Below, piece by piece: positions 6,726 to 13,915 of a stretch of 13,949 nucleotides of DNA (position 1 is the stretch's first letter; every line of letters starts with the position of its first letter). Made by a program: the position numbers and the translations under genes. Source of the stretch: DAOTXK01 sp034435395 (GTDB lineage Bacteria > Chloroflexota > Anaerolineae > Aggregatilineales > Ch27). Below the pieces are notes generated by a model, which saw nothing but the letters and a program-made list of their open reading frames with translations, did no database searches and had not been told where the DNA came from. The DNA lies in NCBI GenBank assembly GCA_034435395.1, contig DAOTXK010000057.1, positions 1-13,949 on the forward strand, read 5' to 3'.

Positions 6726-7634
6726 ATGTCGGCACAACCAGTCTGGACGGTGATCGCAGGCGCGAACATGGAAACCAACGTGCCCGTGTACGGCTTTCCG
6801 TTGCAGTTGGGCACGGCTCACTATGTCAACAACCTGATCATTGACGAAGTCGGTGGCGTGGCCGCCAATCTCTCCGTCGGTTTGCAGACGCTCGGCCAGC
6901 CCACGCAGGTGATTTCGGTGGTGGGCGAGGATTTCCTGGGGACCGAGGTCTTGTGGCGTCTGACGGGGTATGGTGTCAGCACGCAGTACATCCGCACGGA
7001 CTGGGAGCGGACGGCGCGCACGGTGATTCTGGTCGCGCCTAATGGCGAGCGGCAGCTGCTCTGTGATTTCCGGGATTCGTCGTCTTATCGTTATCCGGAG
7101 GATATCCTGAGTCAGGCGTTAACCAACGCCGGTCAATGGGTGTATACGTCCACCCATGATTGGGTGCGGTACGCGGCCCGGACCGCCCGCCAGATGGGAA
7201 AGTTCGTGGTTACCGACGTGCACGATGTGATCGATGTGGACGATTATCACCGCGATTTTTACCAGGCGGCCAGCCTCATCTTCGTGAGCATGGCCCGGCT
7301 GCGTCCGTCCCTGGCGGACTTCGCGCGGCACCTCTACGAGGGTTTTGGCGTCCGCACGGTGGTGGGAATGGACGGCGCGCGGGGGGCGTGGCTGGTGGAG
7401 GCCTCGACCGGCGAGGCCCGGCAGTTCCCGGCGGAACCGGTCGATCATGTGGTGGATACGGTGGGCGCGGGAGACGCCTTCGCGGCGGGATTCTGCGCGG
7501 GGCTGTCCACCGGGCTGACCCTGGAGGAATGCCTGCGCGTCGGCCAGCGGGTGGCGGCCCATAAGATCCGGCACCGCGGCACATTGGCGTTCCCCGCCTG
7601 GCCGCACGTCAGGATCGACGCTGCCGGGTCGTGA
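6726..7634 (+). CDS. PfkB/ribokinase-family carbohydrate kinase
   Basis: The 302-residue cytoplasmic kinase transfers phosphate from ATP to a sugar or nucleoside hydroxyl. PfkB signature 1 is seen around 43-75 (GGVAANLSVGLQTLG, then VVGEDFLG). Signature 2 is DTVGAGDAFAAGF at 244-256, with D250 as the expected catalytic base and the GAGD anion hole. The start is chosen from the G-rich SD GGGGAG ending at 6719. ATG 6726 gives 6-nt spacing; ATG 6723 immediately before it gives 3 nt. An in-frame ATG at 6648 would add residues upstream of the SD and next to the metal operator, so it is unlikely. The substrate cannot be read from sequence (ribose, fructose, adenosine and others are all possible). 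It is divergent from the ATPase and upstream of the EF-G-like gene, which has its own promoter. Confidence 0.92.
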   Translation: MSAQPVWTVIAGANMETNVPVYGFPLQLGTAHYVNNLIIDEVGGVAANLSVGLQTLGQPTQVISVVGEDFLGTEVLWRLTGYGVSTQYIRTDWERTARTVILVAPNGERQLLCDFRDSSSYRYPEDILSQALTNAGQWVYTSTHDWVRYAARTARQMGKFVVTDVHDVIDVDDYHRDFYQAASLIFVSMARLRPSLADFARHLYEGFGVRTVVGMDGARGAWLVEASTGEARQFPAEPVDHVVDTVGAGDAFAAGFCAGLSTGLTLEECLRVGQRVAAHKIRHRGTLAFPAWPHVRIDAAGS

Positions 7635-7640
7635 TTATCG

Positions 7641-7669
7641 TTGACAAGCGTTTGGTCATCTCTTAGAAT
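7641..7669 (+). promoter_or_regulatory. Strong sigma70-type promoter for the EF-G-like gene
   Basis: TTGACA (7641-7646, perfect -35), a 17-bp spacer and TAGAAT (7664-7669, 5/6 of the -10 consensus). It begins 6 bases after the kinase stop codon. Initiation is expected near 7676, giving a leader of about 50 nt before the GTG start. Confidence 0.8.
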
Positions 7670-7683
7670 CGCCCTAATATGCT

Positions 7684-7704
7684 GGCCAGGCGTACGGCCT
7701 GGCC
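7684..7704 (+). promoter_or_regulatory. Perfect 8-bp hairpin in the EF-G-like mRNA leader
   Basis: GGCCAGGC (7684-7691), loop GTACG, GCCTGGCC (7697-7704). It lies between the promoter and the SD (GGAGG, 7717-7721), within the first ~30 nt of the predicted transcript. There is no T-run after it, so it is not an ordinary intrinsic terminator. A role in mRNA stability or leader regulation is a guess. Confidence 0.6.
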
Positions 7705-7728
7705 TTCCATTGCATTGGAGGTAACTCG

Positions 7729-9807
7729 GTGAAGGTTTATGCCACAGACAAGTTGAGGAATGTTGCCCTGGTTGGACACCAGGGTGCTGGCAAGACATCG
7801 CTGGTCGAGGCTCTGCTGTTCAACACGGGGGCGATCAACCGGCTGGGCCGTGTGGAGGAGAAAACCACCGTCTCTGATTTCGAAGAAGACGAACGGGAGC
7901 GCGGCCTGTCCCTGAGCACGTCGCTGGTACCCTGCGAATACAACGACTTCAAGGTCAATATTCTGGATTGCCCTGGCTATACCGACTTCCAGGGTGAGGC
8001 GAAGAACGCGATCGTCGCGGCTGATGCCGTCGCCGTGGTGGTGGACGCGGTCGCGGGGACCGAGGTGGGGACTGAGGTCGTCTGGAACTTCGCGGCGACG
8101 TATAACCGGCCGCTGATTGCCGTCATCAACAAACTGGACCGGGAGAATGCCAGTTATGACAAGGCGCTGGACTCGCTGCGCGCGGCCTTTCCGGACTACA
8201 AATTCGTGTCGGTGACGCTGCCCCTCGGCCAGCAGCATGATTTTAAGGGCGTGGTCAATGTGCTCACCCAGAAGGCTTACCTGGAAGAAGGCCAGCAGAC
8301 GGCGGCGGTGCCTGACGACCTGGCCGATGTTGTGGAAGCGGCCCGCGTCGCTTTGATCGAGGCGGCGGCGGAAACCGATGACACCTTGATGGAGAAATAC
8401 TTCGAGACAGAAACCCTTTCCCCGGAAGAGGTGCGCGAAGGCATCCGGAAAGCGGCCACCGATCCTTCCCTGCACACGGTCCCGGTGTTCGCCGTCAGCG
8501 CCACCCACAACATCGGCACGATCCCCTTGCTGGAAGCGTTCATCGACTACGTGCCGTCGCCGGAGACGCGCGCCTTTGAAGTGCTGCGTGATGGGGAGGC
8601 GGTGGTGATGGAAGGCCCGCAATCGGACGATGGTCCGTTGGCGGCCTATGTGTTTAAGTCCTCGACGGATAAGTTCGTCGGCACGTTGAACTACATCCGG
8701 ATTTTCTCCGGCAAAATGACGTCCGATACCCGCTATTACAACTCAACCAAAGACGCGGAAGAGCGTGTCGGCTCCCTGTTGGTGATGCGGGGCAAGGAGC
8801 AACTGCCGGTGGACATGATGCATGTGGGTGACATCGGCGCTGTGGCCAAGCTGAGCAAGACCAACACCGGGGATACCCTGACGACCAGGGACGCCAACCT
8901 GGAAGTGGTCCGCCCGGAGTTTCCCGATCCCCTGTACGCGGTGGCGGTGATGCCGCGCACCCAGGCCGACAGCGCCAAACTGGGCCCCGTGCTGAGCAGC
9001 ATCTGCGGCGCTGACCCGACATTACGCTGGCGTCAGGAACCTTCCACCCGGCAGGCCATCCTGGAAGGCATGGGGGAGATGCACATCAATATCGCCATCA
9101 GCCGGGCCAGTCAGTTGGGTGTGGGGCTGGAAACGGCGATACCGAAGGTTCCGTACCTGGAAACCGTCACCAAGACAGCCACCGCCGTTTACCGTCACAA
9201 GAAGCAGACGGGGGGCGCTGGACAGTTCGCTGAAGTCCATCTGCGCGTCGAACCGTTGGCGCGCGGCGCTGGCTTTGAGTTTGCCTCGGAGGTCTTTGGC
9301 GGCGCGATTTCGGGGCCCTTCATCCAGTCGACCGAGAAGGGCGTCCGGCAGGCATTGGAAAGCGGCACGGTCGCCGGATACCCGGTGGTGGACGTGAAGG
9401 CGGTGGTGTATGACGGCAAGGAACACCCGGTGGACTCCAAGGATATCGCCTTCCAGATCGCCGGGCGCGGGGCGTTCAAGGAAGCCATGCAACAGGCTGG
9501 CCCGGTGCTGCTGGAGCCGATCATGAACGTGTCGGTCACGGTGCCGGAGGAGTACATGGGCGACATCCTGGGGGATATGAACACGCGGCGGGGACGGGTC
9601 CAGGGTATGGACACCCAGGGCGGGCGGAGCGTGGTCACCGCCCAGGTGCCGCTATCCGAGATGCAGCGCTACGGCAACGACCTGCGCTCGATGACGGGCG
9701 GCCGCGGCATCTATACCATGGAATTTGACCGTTATGAGCCGGTTCCGGCGCATCTCATGCCAGCCATCATTGAAGCGCTCAAACGTGAACAGGAAGGCGA
9801 GGGCTGA
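7729..9807 (+). CDS. Elongation factor G-like translational GTPase (EF-G paralogue subfamily)
   Basis: The 692-residue protein starts at GTG with SD GGAGG, 7 nt spacing. All five EF-G domains appear. The GTPase domain has the P-loop GHQGAGKT (16-23), switch-I region RERGLSLSTS, switch II DCPGYTDF (80-87), NKLD (134-137) and SATHNIG. Domain II is ~305-395. Domains III-V include GMGEMHINI (~447-455), the domain-IV motif KKQTGGAGQF, and HPVDSKDIAFQIAGRGAFKEA (~566-586). Canonical EF-G has DTPGHVDF and RGITI; here the catalytic His is Tyr84 and Thr-Pro is Cys-Pro. That is the signature of the EF-G-like paralogue group (FusA2 type) rather than the main translocase. It probably binds ribosomes and GTP, but its hydrolysis and role may differ. 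A second, canonical fusA is expected elsewhere. It has its own promoter and a strong terminator, so it is a single-gene unit. Confidence 0.93.
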   Translation: MKVYATDKLRNVALVGHQGAGKTSLVEALLFNTGAINRLGRVEEKTTVSDFEEDERERGLSLSTSLVPCEYNDFKVNILDCPGYTDFQGEAKNAIVAADAVAVVVDAVAGTEVGTEVVWNFAATYNRPLIAVINKLDRENASYDKALDSLRAAFPDYKFVSVTLPLGQQHDFKGVVNVLTQKAYLEEGQQTAAVPDDLADVVEAARVALIEAAAETDDTLMEKYFETETLSPEEVREGIRKAATDPSLHTVPVFAVSATHNIGTIPLLEAFIDYVPSPETRAFEVLRDGEAVVMEGPQSDDGPLAAYVFKSSTDKFVGTLNYIRIFSGKMTSDTRYYNSTKDAEERVGSLLVMRGKEQLPVDMMHVGDIGAVAKLSKTNTGDTLTTRDANLEVVRPEFPDPLYAVAVMPRTQADSAKLGPVLSSICGADPTLRWRQEPSTRQAILEGMGEMHINIAISRASQLGVGLETAIPKVPYLETVTKTATAVYRHKKQTGGAGQFAEVHLRVEPLARGAGFEFASEVFGGAISGPFIQSTEKGVRQALESGTVAGYPVVDVKAVVYDGKEHPVDSKDIAFQIAGRGAFKEAMQQAGPVLLEPIMNVSVTVPEEYMGDILGDMNTRRGRVQGMDTQGGRSVVTAQVPLSEMQRYGNDLRSMTGGRGIYTMEFDRYEPVPAHLMPAIIEALKREQEGEG

Positions 9808-9837
9808 GGCCGCTGGTGTGCCTCATGGACGCCCTGC

Positions 9838-9875
9838 GATCAAAAGACGCGCCGGTGAAGGCGCGTTTTTTGATC
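9838..9875. terminator. Bidirectional intrinsic terminator
   Basis: GATCAAAAGACGCGCC (9838-9853) and GGCGCGTTTTTTGATC (9860-9875) are inverted repeats differing at one base, with a 6-nt loop. The plus strand has six Ts after the GC stem and the minus strand four. It sits between convergent genes, the EF-G-like gene ending at 9807 and the TPR gene ending at 9899, and serves both. Confidence 0.9.
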
Positions 9876-9898
9876 GCCAGGCGAGCCGCCGCAATTGC

Positions 9899-10462
9899 CT
9901 ATTCGTCGTCAGGCAGGGACGCCGGCGACGAGCCACCCATCAGGCGGCGCTTGACATTCATCAGGCCCTTGAGAATCTTCTGCGGCCCGCTGACTTCCTT
10001 CAGGCTTTGCAGACCGGCCTCGTAAGCGGCGGCCCCGGCCATCACGTGGCCGCTTTTGATCTGAAGATCGCCAATCGCCAGCAACGTCTGGCCGTAGAAT
10101 TCCTCCTCGCCCAGCGCCTTAAACGTCTCGGCGGCCTGCCGGTAGCAGGTCATCGCCTGCTCGGTATCGCGCTGCGCCGCGAAGACCCCGCCCATATTGC
10201 CGAGGACCTGCGCCTCGCGCTTACGGTCGCCCATTTCCTGGAATATCTGGAGCGCTTCCCGCATCAGGGCCAGGGCCTGGTCATGCCTGCCCAGGGCGCG
10301 TTGCACCAGACCGATGTTGACCTGCATTTCAGCCGCCATATCCGGCTGGTTGGCCTGTTGATAAGCCTCGCGCGCCTGCTGGAAGATTTCGGAGGCGGCC
10401 TCATACTCATGCTGCCGAAACAGCTTCACGCCTTGCTGTTGTAGCTCGTTTGGGTCGGTCAC
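9899..10462 (-). CDS. Tetratricopeptide-repeat protein
   Basis: The 187-residue soluble protein starts at GTG 10462 with AGGAG at 10474-10470, 7 nt away. About four TPR helical hairpins fill residues ~5-156: LFRQHEYEAASEIFQQA; a repeat with IGLVQRALGRHDQALALMREAL; one with GGVFAAQRDTEQAMTCYRQAA; and IGDLQIKSGHVMAGAAAYEAG. The A/G-Y/F-A TPR positions are visible. The C-terminal ~30 residues are a basic stretch (KGLMNVKRRLMGG) and an acidic tail. TPR arrays are protein-binding scaffolds. There is no signal peptide, so it is cytoplasmic. The gap to the upstream HTH gene is only 20 nt, so they form one operon and the TPR protein plausibly partners the regulator. Exact partner and role are unknown. 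Confidence 0.88.
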   Translation of the reverse strand: MTDPNELQQQGVKLFRQHEYEAASEIFQQAREAYQQANQPDMAAEMQVNIGLVQRALGRHDQALALMREALQIFQEMGDRKREAQVLGNMGGVFAAQRDTEQAMTCYRQAAETFKALGEEEFYGQTLLAIGDLQIKSGHVMAGAAAYEAGLQSLKEVSGPQKILKGLMNVKRRLMGGSSPASLPDDE

Positions 10463-10482
10463 CGACGCTCTCCTGAGGGTGA

Positions 10483-11304
10483 CTACAGGGTGATATTGTT
10501 CAAAATCCCTTCGGCAATGCGGCGCAGCTCCTCAGGTTCCAGCCGACTCAGGTGCAGGATGCTCTCAGCGATGCCGCGCAAATCTTCAACCTCCATTTCG
10601 CTGAACCACATCGCCAGTTCGACGAAGCTGGCATTGGTCGGATTGCTGAGGAAGGCCCGTATGTCTTCCGGCATCTGGCTGAAATTCCGGAAGTGCTCCT
10701 GCCGCTCAATCCAGCGACCGATGCGGTTGGTGTCCTCCAGGAAGTAGCTCAAGGAAACGCCGGTGGCCGAGGCCAGCGAGGTGAGTTCGGTCAGCGGAAT
10801 GGGTTCCCGGCCGAGTTCGTAGGCGTCGATTGTCCCGGCAGGAATGCCGGTCTTGGCGGCGAGGGCCTCCGGGGTAAGGTCGGCCTCAATGCGCGCCTTC
10901 CGCAGCAGCGCGCCGACGACCCGGTTGCGGAGCGCCACATATTCGGCCTGCGGCAGCGGGTTCGGCTGGGCGTTGCCGGTTAGGGTTTCGGTGGACCAGA
11001 AGTGGCTGATGGGCACGCCCAACTCATGGGCCAGCAGCTCCAGCTCAGGCAGGCTGGGGTGTGCCTGGCCGAGCTCCCAGGCGGTGAGCGTCTGGGGGTT
11101 GAGGCCCAGGCTGGCGGCGCATTCCTCAACCGTACAGCCCTTGGCCAGCCGTGCGTCCCGGATCAGGACGCCAAGGATGCGGGCGCGCAGGGTGTACAAT
11201 TCCTTAAAATCGACCGGTTTTTCGGCGCTGGCAGCGCCCGCTTTGGCTTCGCGCGCTGCTTTCAAGCGGGCCGCCAGATCGCCAGACATATCGCTAAAGC
11301 TCAT
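10483..11304 (-). CDS. Tandem helix-turn-helix (XRE/HTH_3) transcriptional regulator
   Basis: The 273-residue protein has ATG at 11304 and GGAG at 11316-11313, 8 nt away. It carries two similar XRE DNA-binding domains. The first is ~40-104 (LRARILGVLIRDARLAKGCTVEECAASLGL...WELGQAHPSLPELELLAHELGVPISHFW). The second is ~125-189 (LRNRVVGALLRKARIEADLTPEALAAKTGI...YELGREPIPLTELTSLASATGVSLSYFL). The copies align closely, which implies internal duplication. The C-terminal helical part (~205-273) ends in two short related segments, EDLRGIAESIL and EELRRIAEGIL, possibly for oligomerisation. No ligand domain or catalytic site is seen. It is first gene of an operon with the TPR protein. Autoregulation is possible: the palindrome AACCGGTT (11330-11337) lies between its -10 and its SD. 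Target genes are unknown. Confidence 0.92.
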   Translation of the reverse strand: MSFSDMSGDLAARLKAAREAKAGAASAEKPVDFKELYTLRARILGVLIRDARLAKGCTVEECAASLGLNPQTLTAWELGQAHPSLPELELLAHELGVPISHFWSTETLTGNAQPNPLPQAEYVALRNRVVGALLRKARIEADLTPEALAAKTGIPAGTIDAYELGREPIPLTELTSLASATGVSLSYFLEDTNRIGRWIERQEHFRNFSQMPEDIRAFLSNPTNASFVELAMWFSEMEVEDLRGIAESILHLSRLEPEELRRIAEGILNNITL

Positions 11305-11339
11305 GAGTCTATCTCCGGGATAAGTTCAGAACCGGTTGC

Positions 11340-11368
11340 ATTATAAAGCCAGGGGCAAGGGGGGGCAA
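11340..11368 (-). promoter_or_regulatory. Promoter of the HTH-TPR operon
   Basis: On the minus strand TTGCCC (11368-11363, 4/6 of -35), 17 bp, TATAAT (11345-11340, perfect -10). Initiation is expected near 11333, leaving a leader of about 28 nt before the HTH start. The remaining sequence between 11305 and 11443 shows no gene or clear terminator. Confidence 0.7.
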
Positions 11369-11443
11369 GCAACAATTCCGGGCCATTCGCGCCTTTCCCG
11401 GCTCGCGTGATCCCCTGTTCTGGCCTGCCGTCAGCCCCTACCG

Positions 11444-12472
11444 CTACCCCCCGCCGATGATCGCGCCTCCCTCAGGCGGGGCGATGGCGAATGGCTCGTT
11501 GATCGAGTCGATCATGATTTCCAGGCGGGTATCGAGGGTGATTGGCGGCGGCAGGCGGCCCCCGCTGGCCCCCGTCAACAGGCTCAGGTCCAGCGACGCG
11601 AACAACTCCAGCCCCCTGCCGTGGATGATCAGGTCATCCGCGCCGACATACTGCCGGTGAGTGAGCCTGACGGTGACGCCTGGGAGCAGCATCCGAATCG
11701 TGCCGATCTCAGGATGTTCGGTCGATGCTTGTCGGAGGAGGTCGTTAAGCGCCCGGTGGAATTCCGGCGACTCCAGCAGTGGGTCGGAGTCGACGGTCAG
11801 GCGGAAGACGTGCATGGTCTGGCCGTTCATGTCCACGTCGGGCAGTCGCTGGTGGTCGATGAACCCTGGCGTCCGCCCGATCGACGCGAGTCCGGGGTCT
11901 TCCAGGGCGGCGGAAAGGTCGACGCCCAACAGTTGATCAAGGCTCAGGGAGTCAGGGGGCAATTCCGGTGCGCCGTGCTCTCCCAGGAAGCCACCCAGAA
12001 CCGCTTCCACCGCTGGGTCGTGGAGCAGTTGGGCGATGGGACGGCCTTCCCATGCGCCTGTATCGGAATCGAGCACATACAGGATGCCGTTCACGATAGT
12101 CAAATGGGCATCGATGGCATCGGTTTGCCCGGCGGCGGTGATGGTGCCCTGGGCGTCGATCTGCGTGGCCAGCGGCGGAAAAGCCGCGCTCTCCAGCCAG
12201 GTGAAGGGGCCGCCTCCCGTCACGTGGATGGCGATGCGGCCAGGAGAGCTGTCCCGGTCGCCTGGCAGCCCGCTGACGGCGATGTCAGCGGTGAAATCCA
12301 GGGTGAAAGAGCGGACATCGGCGCTGTTTTCGGTCGCGGCCACCAGCAGGGCGCAATCTTCATCCGGCAGGTTGAAGCAGGTCAGGAACGGGTCGCCCTG
12401 AGCCTTGGCGGCCAGCACCATGCTCAGGACAAGCGCGAGAACGCCCCCCAGGGCTAACCAACGGGCATTCAT
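11444..12472 (-). CDS. Exported protein of unknown function
   Basis: The 342-residue protein has ATG at 12472 and SD AAGGAG at 12488-12483, 10 nt away. The N-terminus (MNARWLALGGVLALVLSMVLAAKA) is a signal peptide with a likely signal-peptidase-I cut after AKA (24|25). There is no lipobox cysteine, so secretion rather than lipidation is predicted. C32 and C40 (LTCFNLPDEDC) lie just after the cut and could form a disulphide. The rest alternates beta-strand-like stretches: DVRSFTLDFTADIAVSGL, then IDAHLTIVNGILYVLDSDTGAWEG. The YVLDSDTGAW segment recalls LppX/LolA-like or DUF6612-type lipid-binding folds, but this is a loose impression. The tail is Gly/Pro-rich (ends APPEGGAIIGGG). It is divergent from the DUF362 gene across 219 bases. 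I do not recognise a family with confidence. Confidence 0.82.
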   Translation of the reverse strand: MNARWLALGGVLALVLSMVLAAKAQGDPFLTCFNLPDEDCALLVAATENSADVRSFTLDFTADIAVSGLPGDRDSSPGRIAIHVTGGGPFTWLESAAFPPLATQIDAQGTITAAGQTDAIDAHLTIVNGILYVLDSDTGAWEGRPIAQLLHDPAVEAVLGGFLGEHGAPELPPDSLSLDQLLGVDLSAALEDPGLASIGRTPGFIDHQRLPDVDMNGQTMHVFRLTVDSDPLLESPEFHRALNDLLRQASTEHPEIGTIRMLLPGVTVRLTHRQYVGADDLIIHGRGLELFASLDLSLLTGASGGRLPPPITLDTRLEIMIDSINEPFAIAPPEGGAIIGGG

Positions 12473-12560
12473 GTGAGGGTCTCTCCTTGACTACTGAAGT
12501 CACCCGGAAAGGCGGCACAACCGGCAGGGCAGGATGTCCGGAGCGTGGCGGGGCCTGGTG

Positions 12561-12582
12561 CTCAGGTCCTATTTGACCTAAG
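12561..12582. repeat. Imperfect inverted repeat in the divergent intergenic region
   Basis: CTCAGGTC (12561-12568), 6 nt, GACCTAAG (12575-12582): seven of eight positions pair. It sits 18 bp upstream of the -35 of the DUF362 promoter and about 90 bp upstream of the exported-protein start. There is no T-run, so it is a candidate operator rather than a terminator. Confidence 0.4.
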
Positions 12583-12599
12583 ATGGTGGGATTTTAGCG

Positions 12600-12628
12600 T
12601 AGACAGAGGGCTGGCGCTACGTTATACT
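12600..12628 (+). promoter_or_regulatory. Sigma70-type promoter for the DUF362 gene
   Basis: TAGACA (12600-12605, 5/6 of -35), 17-bp spacer, TATACT (12623-12628, 5/6 of -10). The transcript would start near 12635, about 57 nt before the chosen ATG. Confidence 0.65.
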
Positions 12629-12691
12629 GCTAGGCAGGTTGACGAAAGATTTTCATAATGGCTTGGTGAGCGTTGCTGAGGAGTTATGGTA

Positions 12692-13915
12692 ATGGCTGAT
12701 TTTCCTGGTAAGGGTAGGGTAGCGATTCTCAAAACCCGGCCGGAGACGGTGTTGGACGATGTGCGCGAGGTCATGCGTCTGGCCGGTTACCGGGAAGCGC
12801 TGCCCAGAGATAAGGATACGCTGCTTAAGATCAATATTTCCTGGGACACCTGGTATCCGGCCTGCTCCAGCACGCCCTGGCAGATCGAGGGCGCGATCCA
12901 GGAGTTGCAGAGCGCTGGCTACCCGCGCCTGATCGCCGCCCACAACGACACGGTGGTGGTCGACGCCCGCGCGGGCGAGCGCAACAACAAACACCGTTAC
13001 GTGACCGATAAGTACCATCTGGAGAACTGGCATCTTTACGAACCGCAGTTCAAGTGGGTGCGCTACGAGGCGATAGAGCCGTTCCTGGTGCTGGACCGGG
13101 TGTATCCCGAAGGGGTGTACATCCCGGAGTCGTTCTACGGGCGCAACATTATCCACTTTCCGACGGTGAAAACGCACGTCTTCACCACCATCACCGGCGC
13201 GATGAAAAACGCCTTTGGCGGGCTGTTGAGCCAGAAGCGCCACTGGACACACTCGGTCATTCATGAGACGGTGGTGGACCTGTTGCAGATTCAGCAGGAC
13301 ATCCACCCCGGCATCTTCGCCGTGATGGACGGCACCTTCGCCGGGGACGGCCCCGGCCCGCGCGCGATGCGGTGGCACGAAAAGGACATCCTCCTGGCCT
13401 CGGCGGACCAGGTGGCGATTGACGCCATGAGCGCCAAGTTGCAGGGCTTCGACCCGATGTCGCTCGACTTCATCCGCCTGGCGCACGAGCGCGGCCTGGG
13501 GGTGGGTGATCCCGACCAGATCGAGGTGGTCGGCTATGACCTGCGCGACGAACCGGCCTGGAACTTTGTCCAGGAGGATACCTTCGCCAGCATCGGCCAG
13601 AAGATGATCTATCACGGCTGGCTGAAAGGCTTTGAAGGGCTGCTGTTGCGCACGCCCCTGGTACCCTGGAGTTACCTGGCCAGCCATGTGTACCATAACG
13701 TCTACTGGTATCCTTTTGTGGGCCGCAAACGTGTGGAGGCCGCGCTTCAGACCAAATGGGGACAGTTGTTTAAGGCGTATGGCGACGGCCAGGTGGTGAT
13801 GCCCGGAGAAGACCCGGAGAAAGTGATGGCCGTGGCGGCGAGCGGGGCGGCAGCCGTGGCCGGGGCGCTGTTCCTGGGGGCCATGTTGTTTTTCCGGGGG
13901 CGCGGCAAGCGCTGA
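12692..13915 (+). CDS. DUF362 domain-containing protein with C-terminal membrane tail
   Basis: The 407-residue protein has its start set by SD GAGGAG (12678-12683). It is 8 nt from ATG 12692 but only 2 nt from the in-frame ATG at 12686. The DUF362 core covers ~8-285: VAILKTRP at the N-terminus, LLKINISWDTWYPACSSTP (~44-62), the family hallmark FPTVKTHVFTTITGAMKNAFGGL (~156-178), VMDGTFAGDGPGPR (~211-224), and SADQVAIDAMSAKLQGFDP (~237-255). The family has no settled biochemical activity, and some members are annotated as ferredoxin-like or [4Fe-4S] proteins. No 4Cys ferredoxin motif is present here. Residues ~379-401 (AVAASGAAAVAGALFLGAMLFF) form one hydrophobic helix followed by basic RGRGKR, so the protein is probably tail-anchored with its bulk in the cytoplasm. 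It is the only gene on this transcript within the window; the 34 bases after it show nothing. Confidence 0.9.
   Translation: MADFPGKGRVAILKTRPETVLDDVREVMRLAGYREALPRDKDTLLKINISWDTWYPACSSTPWQIEGAIQELQSAGYPRLIAAHNDTVVVDARAGERNNKHRYVTDKYHLENWHLYEPQFKWVRYEAIEPFLVLDRVYPEGVYIPESFYGRNIIHFPTVKTHVFTTITGAMKNAFGGLLSQKRHWTHSVIHETVVDLLQIQQDIHPGIFAVMDGTFAGDGPGPRAMRWHEKDILLASADQVAIDAMSAKLQGFDPMSLDFIRLAHERGLGVGDPDQIEVVGYDLRDEPAWNFVQEDTFASIGQKMIYHGWLKGFEGLLLRTPLVPWSYLASHVYHNVYWYPFVGRKRVEAALQTKWGQLFKAYGDGQVVMPGEDPEKVMAVAASGAAAVAGALFLGAMLFFRGRGKR

Noticed and set aside
7663..8622. A 319-codon minus-strand open frame
   Set aside because: It is antisense to the EF-G-like GTPase domain, covers its promoter and SD, and has an implausible composition.
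9725..10444. A 239-codon plus-strand open frame
   Set aside because: It crosses the bidirectional terminator and runs opposite the TPR gene, with no SD or domain.
11621..12457. A 278-codon plus-strand open frame
   Set aside because: It is antisense to the exported protein, which has an SD and a signal peptide. The plus frame has neither.
12686..12691. ATG 12686 as start of the DUF362 gene
   Set aside because: It is only 2 nt from the SD GAGGAG; ATG 12692 is 8 nt away.
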